Counted from the first letter of the stretch, positions 45,050 to 58,156 are shown. The stretch: DNA of 64,000 nt from Nectonema munidae (GCA_030549495.1 JAUIRK010001034.1:992001-1056000), one strand, 5' to 3'. Notes: generated from the sequence alone by a model not told the origin. Numbers and translations are program-made.

Positions 45050-47990
45050 GTAAGATATTTATGTCGAGTAAATTGTCATATGTTCGTAATGCAAAGGTTA
45101 CCACCTTCTTGGGTGTGTGGGCAATCTGGCAAAAGTTTTCCTACGACACAACAGCTCTGGTTTAATATATAATTGACAACGTAGAAAGTTCAGGTTAAAA
45201 CACATTGCTCAACTTTATTATAAAGATGAAGAAAGATTTGAATAAGTGTTTCTTTTTAACTAAGAAAAATATAAAAACAATAAAATAGGCACACAAAATC
45301 ACCGGGAAAACATATAAGTAGCCGAAATGAGATGAAGAGAAGATTTTGAGTTGAAACAACAATCCACTAATTTTGAGTAGGTTTACTGGAGTTGGCAGGT
45401 GTCGGTCGACTTGTTAAAGGCGAGCGCATTCTGTATCAAGCTAAGAAAATTTAAACGTTAGGTTAAAGATAGAAACTGTACCATCAAAAGGAAAGAAATG
45501 GTGTTGGACACCGAAAAATATCTGTATATACAATTAAACTTTTAAAGGTATTTTAAATTAAGCTGTATTCGACGAAACACACTTTGTAGCACAGACATTT
45601 TACAGTAAGAATAATTAAGCATTTCAATAAACATCACATTTGTAAAATGGACAAAAATATTTAAAGAACAAAGGTTGTAGACCCATTATGTAGATTCACG
45701 CTAAACAGCCACTGCTGATCCCAAGTTTTATCTTTTCATCTTGCTCTACTCAGTGCGCAGCTAATTTGGTGATGCATTCATTCTTTTTTCACCTCATATA
45801 ATAAATGATTTGTACTCATCGTCTTTTTTTGTATTTCACAGCTGCCATTATCCTGCAAAGGTTTTGTAAACAGATATCATAAATGATACTCCCTTCTTTT
45901 TCCAATTTTCAAATATAGTTGTGTGTTTGCTTCATGTCTTTAATAAAATACTCGCTATCTTTTTTTGTATTGATTTTTACTAGAAAAAGAACAATTCACC
46001 ATTCATTTAAAAAAAAGGGAAAAAAATTATGCTAATAATCTAGTATATCAGAGCTTTCCAAAGTGGATTCCACAAAAAGGTGTCTAGGGATCCTTGAAAA
46101 AACTCCAAGTAAAAACTTTCACATTTAATAAACACATTCTCAAAGTTGATAAATAATTTTAAAAAAAAATAGTGTGCAACTCATGTAAGATTCCTCTATC
46201 ATACGCTATTAAACGATTATCCTTTTTTCTTCTATATTTAATTTTATTGTGTTGTATTTATTTGTGGTAACAGTTAACCCGCTCATTTATACTCCTTAAT
46301 CCCAACAACCTTGGATCGCTGGCCCAAAGAAGGCTAAACACCCAAAAAGACTTCTTAGGCGAGAAAACTGTTTCACATGATGTAGTTTAGTAGGCAGGAG
46401 GAGAGTAGAAGGTAAATAATAGCAAGATCAAGAAAAACTGGAAGGAAAAGGAAATAGGGTGTTCCTTGTGGTTACGCAGCGTCCTTCATCGTCAACATAT
46501 GTTTCAAAAGTGCATGTTGAGATGTGGCAGTGTTGTGTCCTACTGAAAAGATAAGCTCCCACGAATCATTGAGAGAGAAGTTTTTTTGCCAACTCCCTAA
46601 CTGACGACCTGCTTCCGTTGTTAAAATGAAAATTTGAAAAACACGCAAAATAAGTGCCAAGGTAACTATAGAGGAATTTAGGAAACCACACCGTTTTAAA
46701 ATGTAAACAATGAAACTCTTCCGTTGACAGAGAAAGCATGGTAAATACTGAATTCTATCGCCAGTTATTCTTTGTTTTTTAGAGAAGCGTTGCAACACAA
46801 GAAAAGCTACCCTTTGCTTTTTGTAGGTAACGCCGTAAGAAATAATGTAAAAATTTGTTTCTTGTCGCTAATAGTACTTTAGTATTAGGAACCCTTGATC
46901 AAGGGGTAAGATGAAGCTGTAATTCAAGCCTAAAAACGCCATTGCTTGAGCACCATTATTCCAATATATATAGCGCGGGCTTTGATTGGTAATAAGAATT
47001 AATGGAACCTAGTTATCAAATATAAAAAAGAAACAGAATGAATATGCAAGTTCTTACATAATTGTAAATTGTGTTTTAACCCATTTAAGACCAAGCAAAG
47101 CAGACGATAACTAAAAAAACGCAGACGATTTATATTCAAAGTCATTGAAAAAAGCAGACGAAGATGAAATTACTTATGTTCCAAAATAGGAACATTGGTC
47201 CTAAATGGGTTAAATATCACAGCATTTATACACAATTACAAACTAATACTTTAATTAATGTCCCTATACTAAGGAAAAATCTTCAATTGAAGGACAAACA
47301 AGACATGTCTGAAAAGTTTTATGAAACTATCGGGACATTTGCAAACTGTTCATCCAGACTATGAATGAAAAGATGTAACGTTGACGAAATTTCGAGACGC
47401 TCTAAAGTAGTCTACGTTTTGCTTTTCGAGTACTTGCCAGAAAATGCAACACCTTATTAGTATGTTTATCAAATAATAAGTAATAAACTTATTGGTAGAG
47501 ATTGGGCAATAACCGATTTCAAGTGACAGAAAAACCAATTGACATGCTCTACCAGATATTACAAAACCTTAATGAAACAGCCTTGATTCGTTATTAAATC
47601 AATGTTTGTGCTTTAGTCAGTTTTAAGAGTATTTAGATTCACGATTTTCCTGTTATTGCAAAAGAAGGTAGGACTGGTATTACAGAACTTCCCCCATCTT
47701 ATTGTTTCCTAATACACTGTCAATGCTCTTGCTGCTTGAGAATCAAAATCTCAAGTATGAAGCCAATCGCAGACAAATGTTGTGATAGCATGAAAAAAGG
47801 CATTGTTCATTATAATTCGCATTTTTTTTAATATATTTTTAAAATTGTATGAATCTGTGCTTCTCCAGAAAGTTTTTCAAGAAAAAAGGTTTTCGTTGAA
47901 AAAGTGTGGCAAACGTTGAAGTACATTGTAGAGCAAGAATGAAGGAAAATTAAAATAATAATTAGAAAGGGATTAGCTGAAAGAAACGAA
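45050..47990. other. Region without recognised genes
   Basis: A minus-strand frame of 108 codons at 46798-46472 (with QYLPCFLCQRKSFIVYILKR and TATSQHALLKHMLTMKDAA) has an ATG-free start and no recognised domain; it could be an exon or chance. No repeats or element ends were identified with confidence. Confidence 0.3.
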
Positions 47991-48059
47991 GGAATTTCTT
48001 AGAATGATATTTAACATGTTAATAAGAAAGCCTTAAAAAAATTAAAATGGCTGATGTTT

Positions 48060-48245
48060 CAAAAAAGTGAAAATTTTAATCCAAAAATTAATTGGATTAG
48101 AAGCTTGCAAAATTTCTTTTTTGCTTAATTTATTCAATAAAAAAGTAGTCATTGTTTTTAAATATCAGACGAATCCTTCAACTTGGATGGCTCTCCAGAT
48201 GCTGAAAGTAGGCTTAGTTGCGGTGCAGAAACAAAATAAGTGGGG
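48060..48245 (+). pseudogene. Possible Tc1/mariner-like transposase fragment
   Basis: One plus-strand frame reads SDESFNLDGSPDAESRL, like the 'FSDExxFxLxG' block around the second catalytic Asp of Tc1/mariner transposases. The match is short and surrounding frames are broken. Confidence 0.3.
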
Positions 48246-48369
48246 AAGTTAAATTACTTTTAATTATGTGAATACTCTTTTCGCTGTTCAGGGATAGTGA
48301 AAGACAGATATTGGCCAGATTTGAACTTGCAGAAGCTAAGTAATGCAATATCGTAAACTTCATTATAAA

Positions 48370-48507
48370 TTACATTATTTGCACAAAAATACCGTTATCT
48401 GGAAAAGGGGAATCTTGAGTGTGTTTAGGAAGGCTAGAAGCTTCTTCTTGTTCTTCCTCATCTCCATCACCTTCAACGGACTGTTCTTCCTCGGAAGAGT
48501 CCGCCAT
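48370..48507 (-). CDS. Acidic open frame downstream of the SUCO stop
   Basis: From an ATG at 48507 (context GGAAAATGGCG) the frame reads MADSSEEEQSVEGDGDEEEQ, then EEASSLPKHTQDSPFPDN, ending at a TAA at 48370. Its base composition is richer in GC than the surroundings, which suggests real coding. It is in the same frame as the last SUCO exon, which stops at TAG 48651-48649; the intervening codons are open (SRENLLSNGHACFTSNGSEE). It could be an alternative SUCO tail, the first exon of another minus-strand gene (a GT occurs at 48392-48391), or chance. No protein family is recognised. Confidence 0.35.
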   Translation of the reverse strand: MADSSEEEQSVEGDGDEEEQEEASSLPKHTQDSPFPDNGIFVQIM

Positions 48508-48648
48508 TTTCCTTTCGATAGCTTGGGAATGATCGAAGGTTTCTTCGCTTCCGTTAGAAGTGAAGCAAGCGTGACCATTGGAAAGTAAATTTTCTCGACT
48601 AATAAGTATAATATATGAGGTGTCGATGAAGGCATACGGAAACACATA

Positions 48649-51600
48649 CTAATTGATTTGGGGTTGGACGTGATTATCAAGACTACTGTCTAATTCATTT
48701 CTTTGCTTTTTCTTCCACGCTTTAAAGATACAAAATAAAAGCAGAGAATTGACAACAAGGATAGCGAGATTGAAGAAAGTAAAATAGAGGATTGTAGAAG
48801 GAATATTTGTTTCATCCATTCTCTAAAAATGCGAGATGATCAGGATTAAGGACAAATGAAGGGGCTATAAAATTTACGCGTTGCAGAATCTGAATTTGAT
48901 CCTTCAGAAGGTCGATCACCTCGCCTTGCTTGCGTAATTCTTGTTTTTGGGCAAGGCAACTCTTGTTATCTGAAAGTGTGGTTTTGTTAAACGCTATTGA
49001 AAGCTCTTCATACTGTTTGCGATATCTTCGAGAAAGTTCTTCCAGGTAGCGACTGCTTAGAGACATATTGAACTCAAGTTGTTTTATGCGATTATTGAAG
49101 TGCATGAGTAAGGATTCTTTGGAATTTTTGTGTTGAAAGGCGTCGTAAAAGTAGGAAAAGCAGTACTCCTGGTTGATCGGGTAAGTGTTGCTATCATTGG
49201 AACACTTTCGAACAAATTCACTCAGCTTGTGCTCCTTATCCTCTGATTTATCGCCATTCCTGGTTTCTAATCCTGGTTTCTTTTCTGTTGAAAGCCTGGA
49301 GCTTTTTTCTTCAGTGTTGTGGCTTGAAAAATTTTCAAGCAACTTTAACTTATTCTTCGCATGTATCTTCAAAAACTTTGGCGAATAAGGACACCTTTTC
49401 TTACTTGTTCTAACAGCATCCAAGTCCTTAAATGATGAATTTTTTTTTAGATTAATTTTATCATTTTGTTTCCTCATTTTCTTGGAAATGGATGTTGAGT
49501 GCTCAGACGAATTCTTAGGCAAAAGAAAACTCCGGTCTTTGTATGCCTCCAAGACATTCAGAGAACAGAAGTAGAAAAAGCATGATTTGAATGTTTTCAA
49601 GTTGATGAATTCGTAGCATTTCTTTTCCAGAAAGAGCGGAAGCTGCGATTGGCATTTTTTGGGAAAAGAAACACGTCTTAGAAGTCTGCAAAAAATAGGA
49701 CTTAAAATCACAAACAAGAAAAAGAGCAGGAGTACCTTCTTTTATTTAAGATATCTGGTTTATCCGCTTTACCGTTGACTAGAGCGTTTGCAGCTGTGTT
49801 TATTATGTTAAAAACTTGATCTAGCAAAAGAAAAATAACAAATGGAAATATGGATTCCAAAATACACAGTCACTAAATTAAAATAATGTTAGGTTTTAGC
49901 AAGGGGCTCCGAGATCTGATTAAACTCGGTCAAAAAATGATAAATAATAAATAAAAATTTAATAAATTTTAGGCAAAAACTCTTTAGTAAGAAACAACTG
50001 GTGAGAATCCAAGTATTCAAAAAAAATTAGGAGAATTTTTATCTCAATGAGTGAAGAACTATTGAAATTATTTTTTAAAACACTGAAAATGTATTACTTT
50101 TGTTTAGTTAATTTATGTTTTCCTTTTTTGGTTAATTAGTTGTTTATTAAAATATTAGCAGTGATTAATGTTTCATTATTATTATTCGAATATTCATTTT
50201 AGCTAGAAAGTTTAATGTTAGTTAGTAGCAATTCTAGAGTATAAATAATAAAATAGCAAATGTATACTGAGATTCATTGAAGAGCTGTTTGTAATTAGTA
50301 CAAAAAATAAGCTCTTTACCATACATATTTTTAAGGAAGAAAGTTAAATTTAAGAAGTGAAATGAATTGATTTCTTGTAAAGCTGTCACTCAGGTGGTAC
50401 AGATATGTTTTAAGAAAGAAAGAATATGATGTTGTACGTCAAGCGGTACACAAGAAATTGGTTGGAACGAGAAGTAGGGCAAGACAACGCAAAAGATGGA
50501 AAGAGGGTGTGAAGGAACGACTCAATACTCTTAGAATGAGTGAAGGGACTCAGTGAAGAATCGAGAGAAGTGGAGGCAGCGAATCGCTTCCAAATTGAAA
50601 GTCTAAAATTTTTGTATTTTAAAATTATTTAGCTTGTCACTAAGTACGATTAATTTGAAGTTAGATAAATTGGAGGTAGTTGATTTTAAGTGTGCGTAAG
50701 ATAAGAAACTTTATTTAAAAGGATGAATTTTAGTATTTCATATATCACGTCATTCTAATCACACTTTGATAATAATTCTTTCTCTCCTGAAGAAAGTAGT
50801 TTTTGGTCAAAAGTTTTGAGGAAATTTGTAAACTGATCGTGGATAAACATTTTTTTATAATATTTCATCAAATAGGTCAGAGATGCACAAAAACTAAATT
50901 GTGATGGAGCAATCGATCTAAAAACAAGTTTAAGTGTATCAGCGTTGCATTTAGCACACTCAACCTCTCTAGGTCATTGAATATAACAGCCAACTTGATA
51001 AGAAACAAGTCAAAAGTAGAAACTTAATTAAACTAGTTAGCTTAGTAAACAGTTTGAATAAGGATTTAAAAATAAAACCCTAAAATTTCACCAATTTTGG
51101 GAATTTAAAAAAGATGGAAATGATAGAGAATCATTAGAAAATCTTTGGGTTGAGTTAAACAACTTTTCCAAGGAATTAGGGAAACGCTATCTAGATAATA
51201 TTAATCTATATTTCCTATCCCTTTTTTAAAACTGATGCTGAAGAGATATCTATATCCATGTGTTCTATCCTTAGTTATGACGAAGCTGTACATCAAAAAG
51301 AGATCACCACACTCCAACACAGTTTTACAATAAAATCAAGAAGCAAAGACAATTCTTTGAAGCATTTGCTCAGGCGAAAGTGATCAAAGCTCGGTACAGA
51401 AGTTCTTTACCGAATCATCATAAACCTATATTTTCACATTTTTGAATTACTGAATTATTGTTAAAAGAAGCAGTATAACATGAGAATAGCTTTAAAATTT
51501 GCACAAATTTCACTTTTGAAATTTGTTAATTAGTATGAAAAATGTTACATTTCAAAAATATGAATATTTGATTGAATAAGTCGATCACAAAAAAATTCTC

Positions 51601-54600
51601 TTAAGAAAATAGATCTAGTGTGAACAGCGCTAAAATGAGCGATAATATCAAGAAATTAACACCCACTAGATAGGACTTCAATAAGGTAGGAGAGATCAAA
51701 GTATTCTTTCTTCATCTCAAAAATAAAACTTTGGAAAACAAACTCTTACCAATGACTCCTTGGTTGCCTTTGGATAGATTGAAATGTTCACCTTCTTGAT
51801 GGGCGTCCATGTTAACATCATTTTCTTCATCCTCCTCATTATACTCATCCACAAAGGATAAGCCAAAGACACGGACAGCACTCAACGGACAATAATGCTC
51901 AGTTCCATGGAAACTGAGAATTTCAAGCTACAAAAAAGTTATAATGGTAGGTTATTTATAAGCTAAAAGAAACTAACAATATATTAGATTCTATGAAAAA
52001 AAATAATATTGTCTTTAAACGAAATAGTGAACTGAAAAGCTGGAAGTCACTTTCAATACACCTTTATATTAAGGCGGAAAAGCGCAAATAAAAAGCTTGA
52101 AAATAAAATTAATACAAAAATTTGCAAACGTTAATCTACAAAATCGGATTAATTAAAAAGAATAATTACTGAATTACATGCTTGTAAAAAACAAATTCGA
52201 GAAAAGAAATGAGATAAAGAAATTTAACTTACAAATAAATTAAAAGTTTTGGAGTAGGCACTTTTGGTGCAGATCTTTTTAGCAAAAATTTTTTGGCACT
52301 GACAATTTTGGTGCGAGTTTATAATATAGTATATAATTTATGTATGCATGCATTTCTTGACCATAAGAGATTAGTTCAGCTAATAAGCTTCTGCTAAGTG
52401 TAAGTCTAATAATCCTTACAGTATTTAAAATGACAAATAAGAGACACGCACACACGCAATAAACTTCCGCTAAACTTAGACACCGATTATTCATGAAAGA
52501 ATGAGCTAGATGACGGGTGAAAGATCATAGATTATTTTAGCGCCATAGTTAAAGGAATTAGTCAGGTGACATATGATTAACTTTCTCTTGGAGATTATTA
52601 GAAAGTTGTTCATCTTTTTCTTAATTTTTCAACTAAAGCTTACTAAATTGTTTTTTAATGTATTTTTTAAGCAATAATTTCATCCATTTTTGAGTTGCAA
52701 TTATCTTACTTTACATGGCAAAAAATATTGAAGCAGAGCGTGGAAAACAAAAATTTGAAAACGATGGCTATATTCACATTTTTTGAAATAATTAGTGTAG
52801 ATAAAGAAAATAAATTCTTTTACATGTGAAAGAAAAACAACGTGCAAAGCAAGAATCCAGGTCAAAAATGACGAAGCTATAACGTTTATGAAATAACCTT
52901 GTCCAGAAAAAGTTGAAAAGGATCGAGGCATAACTCGAATGAAAAAGCGTGTCACCAACACATCACAAGGAACATGCTTAGTTGTGAATGAAAGTTTGCA
53001 CGGGATATCACACGCCTGGCAGGGAATTATGCCAGCTAAAAAAGCTAAGATAATTGTTTGCGGAAGAAATTATACAAAGTACCAAAACCACAACATAAAA
53101 ATAGAAGCAACGAATTTAGCTATACTTTCTATTCGCCAAGAATTTAGGAGCTATGCTTTTGGAAAAGAGGAATCAGAAAATTTCTCGTTACGGGAAGAAA
53201 TAGTAATCGAAAATTATTGACTGAATGCAAAATTTTTTTTGTAGATGCTACTTTTAAAATTGCACGACATCTTTTTTCACAAGTTTATATATTATCTGGA
53301 AAAAATATGGAGGCCCACATCCAATTTTATATGTTTTGATTCCAAATAAGCTACGTGGAACATATGATAAAATCATATGATAAATCGAACCTAATTTTAA
53401 TCCAGAAATCATAAACTATGATTTTGAATTGACGCATTTCAATAGCTTAAAGATAAAATTTCCAATGACTGAAAAAATGATTGTGGATGTTTCTTCCACT
53501 TAGGCCAAAACATGGAAAAAACGAGTTTATGCGCTATAGATGTCTCGTCAATACAACAATGATGCAAGTTTTTATTTAAAACGCAAGATGGTATGTTCTT
53601 TAGTTTTATTCGTAGAGAAGACATAGACGATTTCATATTACAGCTAAGACATGAGCTACCTGATAGCTTACAAAAAATTCTTGATTGGTTTGAGGATAAT
53701 TACGTAGGAAGAATTGATAGTGAGGCAAATATCAGAAGAGCTGCTCGTTTTCCCCATTCTTCATGGAATCTTTACAAACGAGGACTTAGTGGAGAAGACA
53801 GAACAAACAATGATGTAGAAGCAGCAAACAGAAGACTACAAAAAGGAACTTTAAATGCAGCATCCAACATATGGAAATTCATTGATTGTTTACGTAAAGT
53901 ACCAAGAGGAAGAGATCTTTATTACGAACACCGTGTTGAACTGAGCTATAATGGTCCATTAAAATTGGGAAAAAAATTTAGAGATGCGGAAGAGCGTATT
54001 TACAAATTTATAGAAACATACTATAGTATGTCAAACATTGAATATTTAAGACGAATCTCTCACAATATGAATGAAAATGTTTTACACTTATAATTAAATA
54101 AAAATATGTTTTAAATTGATTTTTAGTTTTTAGAAATTAATTTCTCTTTGTTATTTCTAAAATAATATGCGCCAAAAATGATCTACGTCAAAAAGGTTCT
54201 GCGCCAAACTGGTCCATTCCCAAATAGATAACGAATTAACTAAACAAAAATGTAAAGTTGTAGCATCAGCTTAAAGTACTAAATCATATATAAAAATCAG
54301 ATACCAAAGAAGCAACAGGCAGTAGTTGCTATGTAGTGAATAATTTTTTTCCATGTAATCATGATTAAATCGCAATAAAATCTTTTTTATTTGACAGTGT
54401 AAATCAATCCGATAAATTTATTTAAAAAATATTATTTTTTTCCACAATCCAATTTTATATAGCATTACAAGTTCAAGTGAAATGTTTTCAAATTCAAGTG
54501 AATGCTTTCAAGTTTTAAGTGAAATGTTTTCAAGTTTTAAGTAGTTTTATTTTTAGGTTCGACTAAAAAACTAATTTTTTTATTGAGTTTGAAAATATTT

Positions 54601-57600
54601 GATTTTCTATTGAGAAAAGATATATATTGAATTACATATCTTTTACAAATTTTTAGAGTTCTAAAAAATTAAAAAATGCAAACTAAAACTTGAAAACATT
54701 TCACTTGAACTTGAAAACATTTCACTTGAACTTGTAATGCTATATACACAGTAGATGTTTTATAACGCTGATGGCGGGATCTCCTGAAACACGTGTTATA
54801 ATTTCAGCCTGGATGTTTTACCAACGTATGTTTTACGCCAACCTCTAAAAGTGGCCTGACATAGAGGAGTCAAATTTAGCTTTAATTATATTAATAATTA
54901 AATATATTATAATTTGATATTTATAATTATATTATAATTTTATATGAATTATATTTATATTTGTTAACAATAGTCAATCTACCGTGTGATATAATAAATT
55001 AGTTACTCTGTTAATTAGTAGGCATTCCTTGTTTATTTGTCAGGTAGTTAGTTAATTACTTAGTTAGCACAAAAAGTTAGTTAGAAAATGAAATGACTTT
55101 TTCCACTAATTCTAAATAACAAAAGTCTAACTAAAAAAATTTATATAATGCCTTTGGACAATTTTTACTACCAATACAAATATACTCTGAAAAAACTAAG
55201 CAGACATTCATTTCAATTGGGGAGGAGACAAAGTATTGCCTCCAAATGCATATACTCAAAACATCTGACTCAAAAAATCTCTCAATACTTAAAAATGCAA
55301 AACTAAGTCTTACTTCCGAGATATTCTTTTATTTTTTAAAATGCTTTCCAACTTGATTTGTAAATTTTATTAGGCTTCGACTCAACAAGCCTGTGAACTG
55401 TACAAGTCCCAAAAACGATTCACTTCAAAGATCAGAGAATCAAATAAATGAAATGAGCGTAAATACATACTTAGCGCTTTGAAGAAAACATATGATAAAA
55501 ATGGGAGAAAAATGAACCTTCAAGTATTTGCTGAAAAAAGTAGATTCCAAAGAAAATGACTGGAAAATACGTTCATCTTTTGCATAAAAAGTAGCGTTGG
55601 TGCGCCAATCTCTAACTGGATACCTTTAAAAAAATTGGACTTTGAGAAAGAGTGAAGAGATTTCATTTAAAAAATATTTTTTTGGAAAAAAGCAAAACTT
55701 TTTTCCTCCTAGAGAAATAAGAAATTTTTGTTTTTACCTTAAATTCTAGAAGGAAGGGCTTACTTGATCAATTTGCTAATTCAAAGTATATAAAATATCC
55801 GATATTTGAAGAGTTAAAGAAATTTAATGTATGCAAAATTTACATCAAAAACATTTTTGATCTCTTTTTAAATGGAATAAAATGTATGGAATATGGGATG
55901 AGAAAAGGGCGATTCAAACTTACAAACAAATTCGTTCGTTATTATAGTTGATTAGTTTGTTATCTATTTTGTTAGTTAGCTATACACAAGTCATTGATTT
56001 GTAAGTTAGTTGGTTACTTAGACTTCATATTTGTTGGCATAATTTAAAATGAGATTAAGAAGAATGAATTTGTTTTTAAATAAAATCCATGGAAATATAA
56101 AGAAGGAAAATAAATAAAGTGAATGTCTACAAAAAGAAGGTTAAAAAGAATAACTACTTTCAAAATAAATAGGACGTTTATTCCAAGATATCTTTGAAAC
56201 ATGTGTTAGAAAATTTGGCATGAATCTTTCTGAAAATGGAGAAAAAAGAGATTAATTAGGTTAATAAATTGATTTTTGTATGGAATTTTGATCATCTATC
56301 ATACATTAAAAGTTGGACATAAGTGTTTTACTCATGCTTATATCATATAGAGTTATAAAACACGTGAAAATCACCACACTCGACTACAAAATGTAGACAC
56401 ATAACGGATAATGGTCAATTAATTATCTAGTTAGTTAATTTTAGGTTAAGTGAATTTAAGTTAACTGTGCTTACGTTAATTTGGTTTGGTCTATTGATTT
56501 AACCTCATACAGGATAAAACAGATGGAAACTTGACCTAGGTTCTGTGGATCCTCTAAGAGTTCGAAGAGCTGGTCCATTTTCAAAAAAATATAAGGAAGC
56601 ATAAATTTCCCCATTTTGAAACTTAAATGTGATTGAACATGCAAGCTTCTTGTCTCTATATTCTCGTCTTATATTTTTGCTTTTGATAGAGTATGAATAC
56701 TCTTTCAACTATTCCTGTCGCAAATCTCCATATTTTCTCCAATCATATCGACACATTAGTAAAGCTGACAGGTGACAATCACCCACGCAAAATAGAAAAA
56801 AAATTTAAGTTTTAATACTAATTTATCAAGATATGCATGCATATTTGAAAAAATTTAAGAAATCTATAACCAAAATAAACATTTTTATGCGTTTTCAAGA
56901 ATATTGAATAAATTGATGAGGATAAAGTAAATAGAAACCTGTCACTCAGATAAACACGGAAGGTGTACAAGATCGAAGAAAAAAGTTCAAAGTTCGCCAA
57001 CTCAATGTTATTGACTTTGATCGGATCACAGAATTCGATGACAAACCTGCACTTAAAGCAAGCAGTGATAAAGCACACACATTCCAAAAAGGCAAAAGGG
57101 AGGAATGAAAAACTCACCATATCTTCGCATTGCATGGACTCAACGCGTAAAAGTCGGGCTTGCCGGTGATAATGGCATGAGTATTTTTAGACTCGGGATT
57201 CGCCGCAATTACTTTCGCACCGCATTCAGCACTGGCGTAATTCTTCGATGTTGCCTTCATTTTTAACTTGCCTTCATTTTGACTTGAAATTTGTTTGCGC
57301 AAATTTAATTCCTCTTTATCTAAAATGCGATCAATATTAATATGCGATGGTGGTGGTAACCAGACAATTCTCTGAACGGTCATTCCGTGAATCACATTTC
57401 GTTCCAAATTACTATGAATGTTATTTGTCCGTTAAATATGAAATTTGATTAAAATCTCAATTTGTGTCGTTCTTTTTTATTCCTTCCAGTGTTCTCATAG
57501 AAGCCTTTATAATAAACAGGGTGAGCAAAAACAATTCACGGAAAGCATAGTGACATTAGGAACTTCATGTCGTGATATAAAACATACAGAGGGAGATGTT

Positions 57601-58156
57601 TTAAAAAGACATTTTAAAGAAAGTAAGTTCTTTAAAAGTTAAGTTAAAAGGAATGTAAGCACATTGTTTATACGTTAATTAGTTTGTTAGTCAGAGAGTA
57701 ATTGAATACGGCAGGTAATTACTGGGTTAATTGATTGAGTTGGTTACCTAAAATATTACTTTATATTTTAATTACATAAAGAGAATTATTTCTTCCATAT
57801 GACACGGTAAAATGGCGCTTAAATTCACTATGATAAGGCATAAATAATAGTTAAGAAAAAAAGTAAACTTTTTTCGTGCAACAACAACATCTTGTTCTTC
57901 CATTCATTAAAGGAGGGAATTTGTTCGGATGAATCTACGCCAACACTTTCTTCCTTTTCATGGCGCTTGTCAGCAGGCTAAATACAAAACAGTTCCCTGC
58001 ATAAGGAAGGAGTTGGAAAGCAATGCTGCCTTGAGATGCAATAACCTTATCAGTACGATTCGAATCAGCAGCAATGCTAATCTCCCTATTTATAAGATTA
58101 CTGGAAAACGCGCATACTATACAAATGCCAGTCAGTATACGAGCATGAATAATCGT
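48649..58156 (-). CDS. SUCO: SUCO/Slp1-type SUN-domain ER membrane protein, 8 confident exons plus a candidate N-terminal exon
   Basis: Family role: an ER membrane protein with a luminal SUN-like domain (yeast Slp1, mammalian SUCO/Opt), linked to protection of folding luminal proteins and, in mouse, to collagen output in bone. Exons, 5' to 3': candidate 58156-58046, then 57977-57869, 57319-57118, 57046-56939, 55623-55518, 51927-51750, 49820-49736, 49685-48878, 48822-48649. Every junction is GT-AG and phases agree, giving about 626 residues. Landmarks: [13 protein letters not shown] (family IPxFxEWKxK), SUN-like domain from [18 protein letters not shown] through [42 protein letters not shown] to [16 protein letters not shown], then [14 protein letters not shown], a coiled coil with [20 protein letters not shown], and a membrane segment ([20 protein letters not shown]) followed by KAWKKKQR. 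The final intron is only 55 bp. The true start codon is not located; the candidate first exon looks signal-like ([14 protein letters not shown]) but lacks Met. Confidence 0.92.
50385..50620 (+). mobile_element. LINE remnant, C-terminal tail after the RT
   Basis: The plus strand reads [20 protein letters not shown], then [20 protein letters not shown], with [10 protein letters not shown] after a stop. This is the familiar 'RWxGHVxRM...xGxRxxGRPRxRWxDxV' tail of several LINE groups. It lies within a SUCO intron (49821-51749), antisense to the gene. Confidence 0.6.
52250..54221 (+). mobile_element. Mutator-like element (MULE) in the large SUCO intron
   Basis: Plus-strand frames make up a MULE transposase. 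An N-terminal part lies at 52939-53220 ([20 protein letters not shown]). The catalytic start [20 protein letters not shown] follows near 53228-53290, with the usual 'FFxDATF' first Asp. The C-terminal part is at 53593-54093: [20 protein letters not shown], then [20 protein letters not shown] and [12 protein letters not shown]. Ends are inverted: GGAGTAGGCACTTTTGGTGC on the left, and the reverse complement of the right end GGGAATGGACCAGTTTGGCG. A further shared stretch (TTTTTGGCGCAT against TTTTTTGGCACT) gives arms of about 50 bp. Frame changes and stops show the copy is inactive. A target duplication was not resolved. Confidence 0.85.
54456..54746. mobile_element. MITE with long inverted arms built from an about 20 bp repeat
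   Basis: The left arm starts TATATAGCATTACAAGTTCA; the right arm is its reverse complement and ends CTTGTAATGCTATATA. Each arm contains the phrase CAAGTGAAATGTTTTCAA two to four times with small changes. Length 291 bp, no coding capacity. The outer TATA may include a TA duplication. It lies about 235 bp downstream of the MULE in the same SUCO intron. Confidence 0.8.
57489..57621 (+). other. Possible plus-strand exon inside a SUCO intron
   Basis: A pyrimidine tract ending TTCCTTCCAG precedes, and GTAAGT follows, an open frame reading [20 protein letters not shown] then [20 protein letters not shown]. No partner exon with matching phase was found and no domain is recognised. It may be chance. 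Confidence 0.25.

Noticed and set aside
45040-45430. Possible retroelement end near 45.1-45.2 kb
   Set aside because: No paired repeats, no coding region and no priming-site evidence were seen.
49185-49388. Plus-strand open frame
   Set aside because: It is antisense to the long SUCO exon 49685-48878 and has no independent support.
56505-56708. Open frame on the minus strand as a missing SUCO SUN exon
   Set aside because: It has no SUN-domain similarity and no fitting splice phase; the matching exon ([12 protein letters not shown]) is at 55518-55623.
57320-57407. Upstream part of the frame reading [20 protein letters not shown] as SUCO coding
   Set aside because: The acceptor at 57320 (GCATTTTAG) gives the phase needed to join the IPSFNEWK exon; starting further upstream does not.
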